NCBI GenBank assembly: GCA_002451435.1
Contig: DKCF01000082.1
Location: forward strand, 29,810 to 39,527
Source of the DNA: Bifidobacterium sp. UBA6881
GTDB lineage: Bacteria; Actinomycetota; Actinomycetes; Actinomycetales; Bifidobacteriaceae
Reading direction: 5' to 3'
Length of the DNA: 9,718 nucleotides
The number at the start of each line of letters is the position of its first letter. Position 1 is the first letter of the stretch. A program made the position numbers and the translations under genes. The notes beneath the pieces are model-generated. The model saw only the letters and a program-made list of their open reading frames with translations. It searched no databases and had not been told where the DNA came from. Positions 8,101-9,718 of the stretch are shown here, in pieces.

Positions 8101-9718
8101 ATGCGGATGGAAACACGCCTACGCGGATCTGCGCCTGGGCGCGTTGCCCGGTCCAATCCTCGACGGCATAGGCGAACGTGTCGGTGCCTGTGGAATCGGC
8201 GTAGGCCGCATACACGAGGTAATCCGCGCCGATCTCGTCGATGCGTCCCAATGACGGCGCCTTGTTGCCCAGGCCGAGCAGCTGCACGTCATCGCCGTCG
8301 GCGTCGATGCCGGCGAGCGTGATCGGAATACGGATCCTGCGTCCGGACGCCACCTGCGCCTCCACGTCGGCCGGAGCCGGCGGCGTCTTGCCGGACGCAT
8401 CCTTCCGATGCACGCTGAAGGTGATGGTCGCGGAGGCCGTGTTGCCGAAGCCGTCCGTGACGGTGTAGTCCACCGGAAACGAACCGGTCTGCCGGGACGC
8501 TTGGTATCGCACGGTGTCTCCGGAGACGAACGCCAGTCCCGCGAACGTCTTCTCGTCGTATCGCAGGTCGTTGCGCAGGCTCACCGTGGTGCCATCGGCA
8601 TGGACGACGTGGTCGAGCACGTCGACGGAGACGACGCCGCCGGCGCGTACCTGCGCGGTGACGTCGCCGGCTTTGGGCGGGGAGCCCACGGCGGACGACG
8701 TCGGTGGCTGCAACACGATCACGCCTGTGGACGAACCCGCGGCGTTCGCCACGGCATAGGTGACCCGGACCGGTCTCACCGGCGTCTGCCGCGCGGTGAC
8801 GTAGACGCGTTTGCCGTCGACCACGCCTGTTGTGATGCCGGTCGACGCTTCGGTCGACACATCGGTGACCGCCAGCACGCCGCCCATCGGATCGATGTCG
8901 TTGCCCAACGGTTCCACGATGGCGGTGCCGTCGGATCCCAGCAACGCCACGTCGTCGGCCACGATCGGCTTGGCCGCGTCGCCGGTGACGGGACGCACTT
9001 CGACACGTGCAAGCCCGGTGGCCGGAACCGAACCCTGGGTGATGGTGTATGGCACGTAGTAGGTGCCCGGATCGGATGCGGTGAACGCGATCGTCATATC
9101 CGCCGCGTTCATGGTCGTCGACACTCCGGAAGGCGGTTCGACGGCGGTGAGCCGCGCCGGTTCGGCGGAGGTGCCGTGCACGTAGGGGGCAAGGTCGATG
9201 ACGGTGCGGATGCCGGGCGTGGTCTGCCTCGACACCGGATCGATGGCCGCGCCCAAGGTGTTCGCCGGCTTGACGGAGAAGTACAGCATGCCGGTGCCGG
9301 TCTGCTCGCCGTCGGAGACGGTGACTTCGATGGCGGCCCTTCCCGATGTCATCGAACCGGCGTCGAACGTCAACTGCCCGTCGGCGCGTGTCGAAACGCT
9401 CACTTGGTCGGTGTTCCGCGCCGTGGCTGACACCAACGTCAGCGGGTCGCCGTCCGGGTCGGTGAAACTCCCCAACGCGTTGGTCGTGTGGGTCGCGCCC
9501 TGCTCCACGTCGATTTCCGGAGGGATGTCGGTTTGCGTCGGCGCACCGTTCCCGTCCTCGGACAAGGTGAGCGTCACCTTCGCCTCTGAGGTCTGTCCGC
9601 GTCCGTCGGAGATTCCATAGCCGAACGTGACGGTTCCGGCGCCGGCGGCCGAGGCGTCGAGCTGCAGATACCGTCCGTCGTATATGGGCGATACTGCGAC
9701 GTCCGCTCCGCTGGGGGC
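5129..9718 (-). CDS. fn3: Large extracellular Ig-like/fibronectin type III repeat protein (C-terminal part; N-terminus outside window)
   Basis: The frame is open from the right edge to TGA at 5131-5129, giving about 1,529 visible residues. The first possible in-window start (GTG at 9577) lies inside an Ig-like module and is not the real start. The protein is a string of 90-105 residue beta-sandwich modules. About ten are cadherin/Big-like, with signatures such as SFTDPDGDPLTLVSA, DDEVTLRPGTAATVPVLQND and DYTVTDGFGNTASATITF. Two Fn3 domains follow (about 6600-6046), with the typical TYSFTVRARNEAGWS and EFTATVRAHNDAGWG strands, and then three diverged modules and a basic tail. There is no LPXTG motif and no C-terminal membrane helix, so anchoring must be N-terminal. 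A surface location is inferred from the modules and paired cysteines. In Bifidobacterium the equivalent gene follows a Ser/Thr kinase gene, and, as I recall, a fragment with two Fn3 domains was reported to bind human TNF-alpha. Whether this protein does so is unknown. Its stop overlaps the moxR start. Confidence 0.9.
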   Translation of the reverse strand, partial: APSGADVAVSPIYDGRYLQLDASAAGAGTVTFGYGISDGRGQTSEAKVTLTLSEDGNGAPTQTDIPPEIDVEQGATHTTNALGSFTDPDGDPLTLVSATARNTDQVSVSTRADGQLTFDAGSMTSGRAAIEVTVSDGEQTGTGMLYFSVKPANTLGAAIDPVSRQTTPGIRTVIDLAPYVHGTSAEPARLTAVEPPSGVSTTMNAADMTIAFTASDPGTYYVPYTITQGSVPATGLARVEVRPVTGDAAKPIVADDVALLGSDGTAIVEPLGNDIDPMGGVLAVTDVSTEASTGITTGVVDGKRVYVTARQTPVRPVRVTYAVANAAGSSTGVIVLQPPTSSAVGSPPKAGDVTAQVRAGGVVSVDVLDHVVHADGTTVSLRNDLRYDEKTFAGLAFVSGDTVRYQASRQTGSFPVDYTVTDGFGNTASATITFSVHRKDASGKTPPAPADVEAQVASGRRIRIPITLAGIDADGDDVQLLGLGNKAPSLGRIDEIGADYLVYAAYADSTGTDTFAYAVEDWTGQRAQAQIRVGVFPSASDSGVYARDDEVTLRPGTAATVPVLQNDISGDGTALSIERVESEGLDNVRVADGMLSFTAPQNDGAYHAVYTARNEAGLNATAILTVHVDGDAPIEPPTARDYRVPSYATIDRKSVDVDVSQWIANPSGTFEELRVGVHESAADHARVKGGEESTVITVELTDEARAVPYTVTNTTHGVAASAFIQVPAYGVFPPTLRPKAPVLKVNASETITINIADHVRVGAGKTAYVSDADSVSATKAGDGDLYVDDQTLRFTAPDDYTGPASITFTAVDGKASKDGTARIVNTAVLTLPITVVGRDTPAPTFSSSVIDVAAGEGATVIDLTALTRSAEEPHGERNRHAYSGGTSSNQVRAVVSAVGRLTVSAEKTAVPGTTVNVPITITYANGTVDAGVTVRVTASNRPLARVGARTVRLKAGSGETVRLLADAYNPFPETPLTVVGCVADDTSRIKVDCSSDGTASITAASGIGAGVGRVVATVRDATRSKEREVTATIDVSVVDRPDAPLLSPITGDAQDGAVNLRWSAGAPNGSPVIEYQASWSGGGSGNQSCGSATSCRITGLSNGRTYSFTVRARNEAGWSEESNAVEGRPDKVPDTPGNVRAEAGRNKVAVEWREPDGDRSAIDAYEVTLSGNGFMMRETSRSTRMVFDIDDGHIKDGAEFTATVRAHNDAGWGPTSDASDAVRPWGTPNGPTIELRNNDVKGTVTVASIGDTRNAGCAAIALSGDVTGTMPCSGSHAFDIPQSDLNRKTYRVDAKVIGAKGVDGETRAASFVPKYQIRKPSNVTVSGRGSTCVVHWKGEGRADGFRVTADGLGDRSVGGTADSAVFDMAPWRTCSSASVVQTLNGGQSEAARGTLSPAYVYERRAEIISAPTLSWDTNDRNILLYTGFAVDAYGLPYRAMLVIMPEHGGMERRYEMSGGMNRIDVGDDLDAADSHSWYVSVESTDGRAALNARSRKSHGIEGIRPIGDANGMAGRRSLAIWPNTTRRLL
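5139..5144 (-). promoter_or_regulatory. Shine-Dalgarno of the moxR gene
   Basis: The minus strand reads AAGGAG, then six bases, then ATG at 5132. It lies within the last codons of fn3. It fixes the moxR start and, with the ATGA stop/start overlap, indicates that both proteins are made from one mRNA with coupled translation. Confidence 0.85.
6046..6600 (-). other. Tandem pair of fibronectin type III domains within the surface protein
   Basis: Two consecutive domains of about 90 residues carry classic Fn3 marks. The first opens with DAPLLSPITGDAQDGAVNL, has an L-R-W strand-B tryptophan and ends with TYSFTVRARNEAGWSEES. The second opens with PDTPGNVRAEAGRNKVAVEW and ends with EFTATVRAHNDAGWGPTSD. 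Each starts with the usual proline-rich linker. The Y/F-x-F/A-x-V-R-A-x-N-x-A-G-W-G/S block is the standard F-G region of bacterial Fn3 domains. The first domain has two cysteines seven residues apart (NQSCGSATSCRITG); the second has none. Boundaries are approximate, read from linker positions. Confidence 0.85.

Noticed and set aside
8408..9430. Plus-strand open frame of 340 codons
   Set aside because: It is antisense to well-formed Ig-like modules and has the His/Arg/Gly composition of an opposite-strand shadow.
9575..9577. GTG as the start of the surface protein
   Set aside because: The frame stays open to the right edge and the residues before it (YLQLDASAAG, then TVTFGYGISDG) form the strands of an Ig-like module, so the true start is outside the window.
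1..9718. Insertion sequences, tRNA or rRNA genes, CRISPR arrays, attachment sites
   Set aside because: I found no transposase motifs, no inverted terminal repeats, no regularly spaced direct repeats and no tRNA-like cloverleaf arms. The strand is almost fully occupied by four co-directional genes.

Overview
The window reads as one transcription unit on the minus strand (right to left) of a high-GC actinobacterium. Gene content and order point to Bifidobacterium: a giant Ig-like/Fn3 surface protein, then a MoxR-type AAA+ ATPase, a DUF58 membrane protein and a transglutaminase-fold membrane protein. As I recall, this matches the bifidobacterial 'PFNA' cluster (pkb2-fn3-aaa-atp-duf58-tgm) that sits next to a Ser/Thr protein kinase gene. 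The genus is an inference from order and composition. I could not fix a species.

Layout in transcription order. (1) 9718 to 5129: about 1,529 C-terminal residues of a modular extracellular protein, whose N-terminus lies beyond the right edge. It has about ten cadherin/Big-like Ig modules of 90-105 residues, two recognisable Fn3 domains and further diverged beta-sandwich modules. (2) 5132 to 3900: MoxR AAA+ ATPase, 410 aa, coupled to the previous gene by a 4-base ATGA overlap and preceded by a near-perfect Shine-Dalgarno. (3) About 110 bases of slightly AT-richer spacer. (4) 3789 to 2497: DUF58 protein with two N-terminal membrane segments. (5) 2500 to the left edge: TgpA-like polytopic membrane protein with an extracellular transglutaminase-like domain, again starting in an ATGA overlap. 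(6) A possible further start at 66, preceded by a strong Shine-Dalgarno.

MoxR/DUF58/transglutaminase sets are widespread bacterial modules in which the AAA+ ATPase is thought to remodel or assemble its partner proteins. Here the set follows, and is translationally coupled to, a large surface protein. The simplest reading is an envelope system in which the ATPase and two membrane proteins help assemble, export or control the Fn3 protein.

The most interesting point is that the transglutaminase-like domain keeps the fold's signature segments but has lost all three catalytic positions (Cys to Ser507, His to Ala562, Asp to His578). The DUF58 protein also shows no clear metal-binding DxSxS motif. 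The ATPase motifs are intact, so the cluster looks like a working ATPase serving non-enzymatic partners. The left-most 170 bases do not settle where the transglutaminase-like gene ends.
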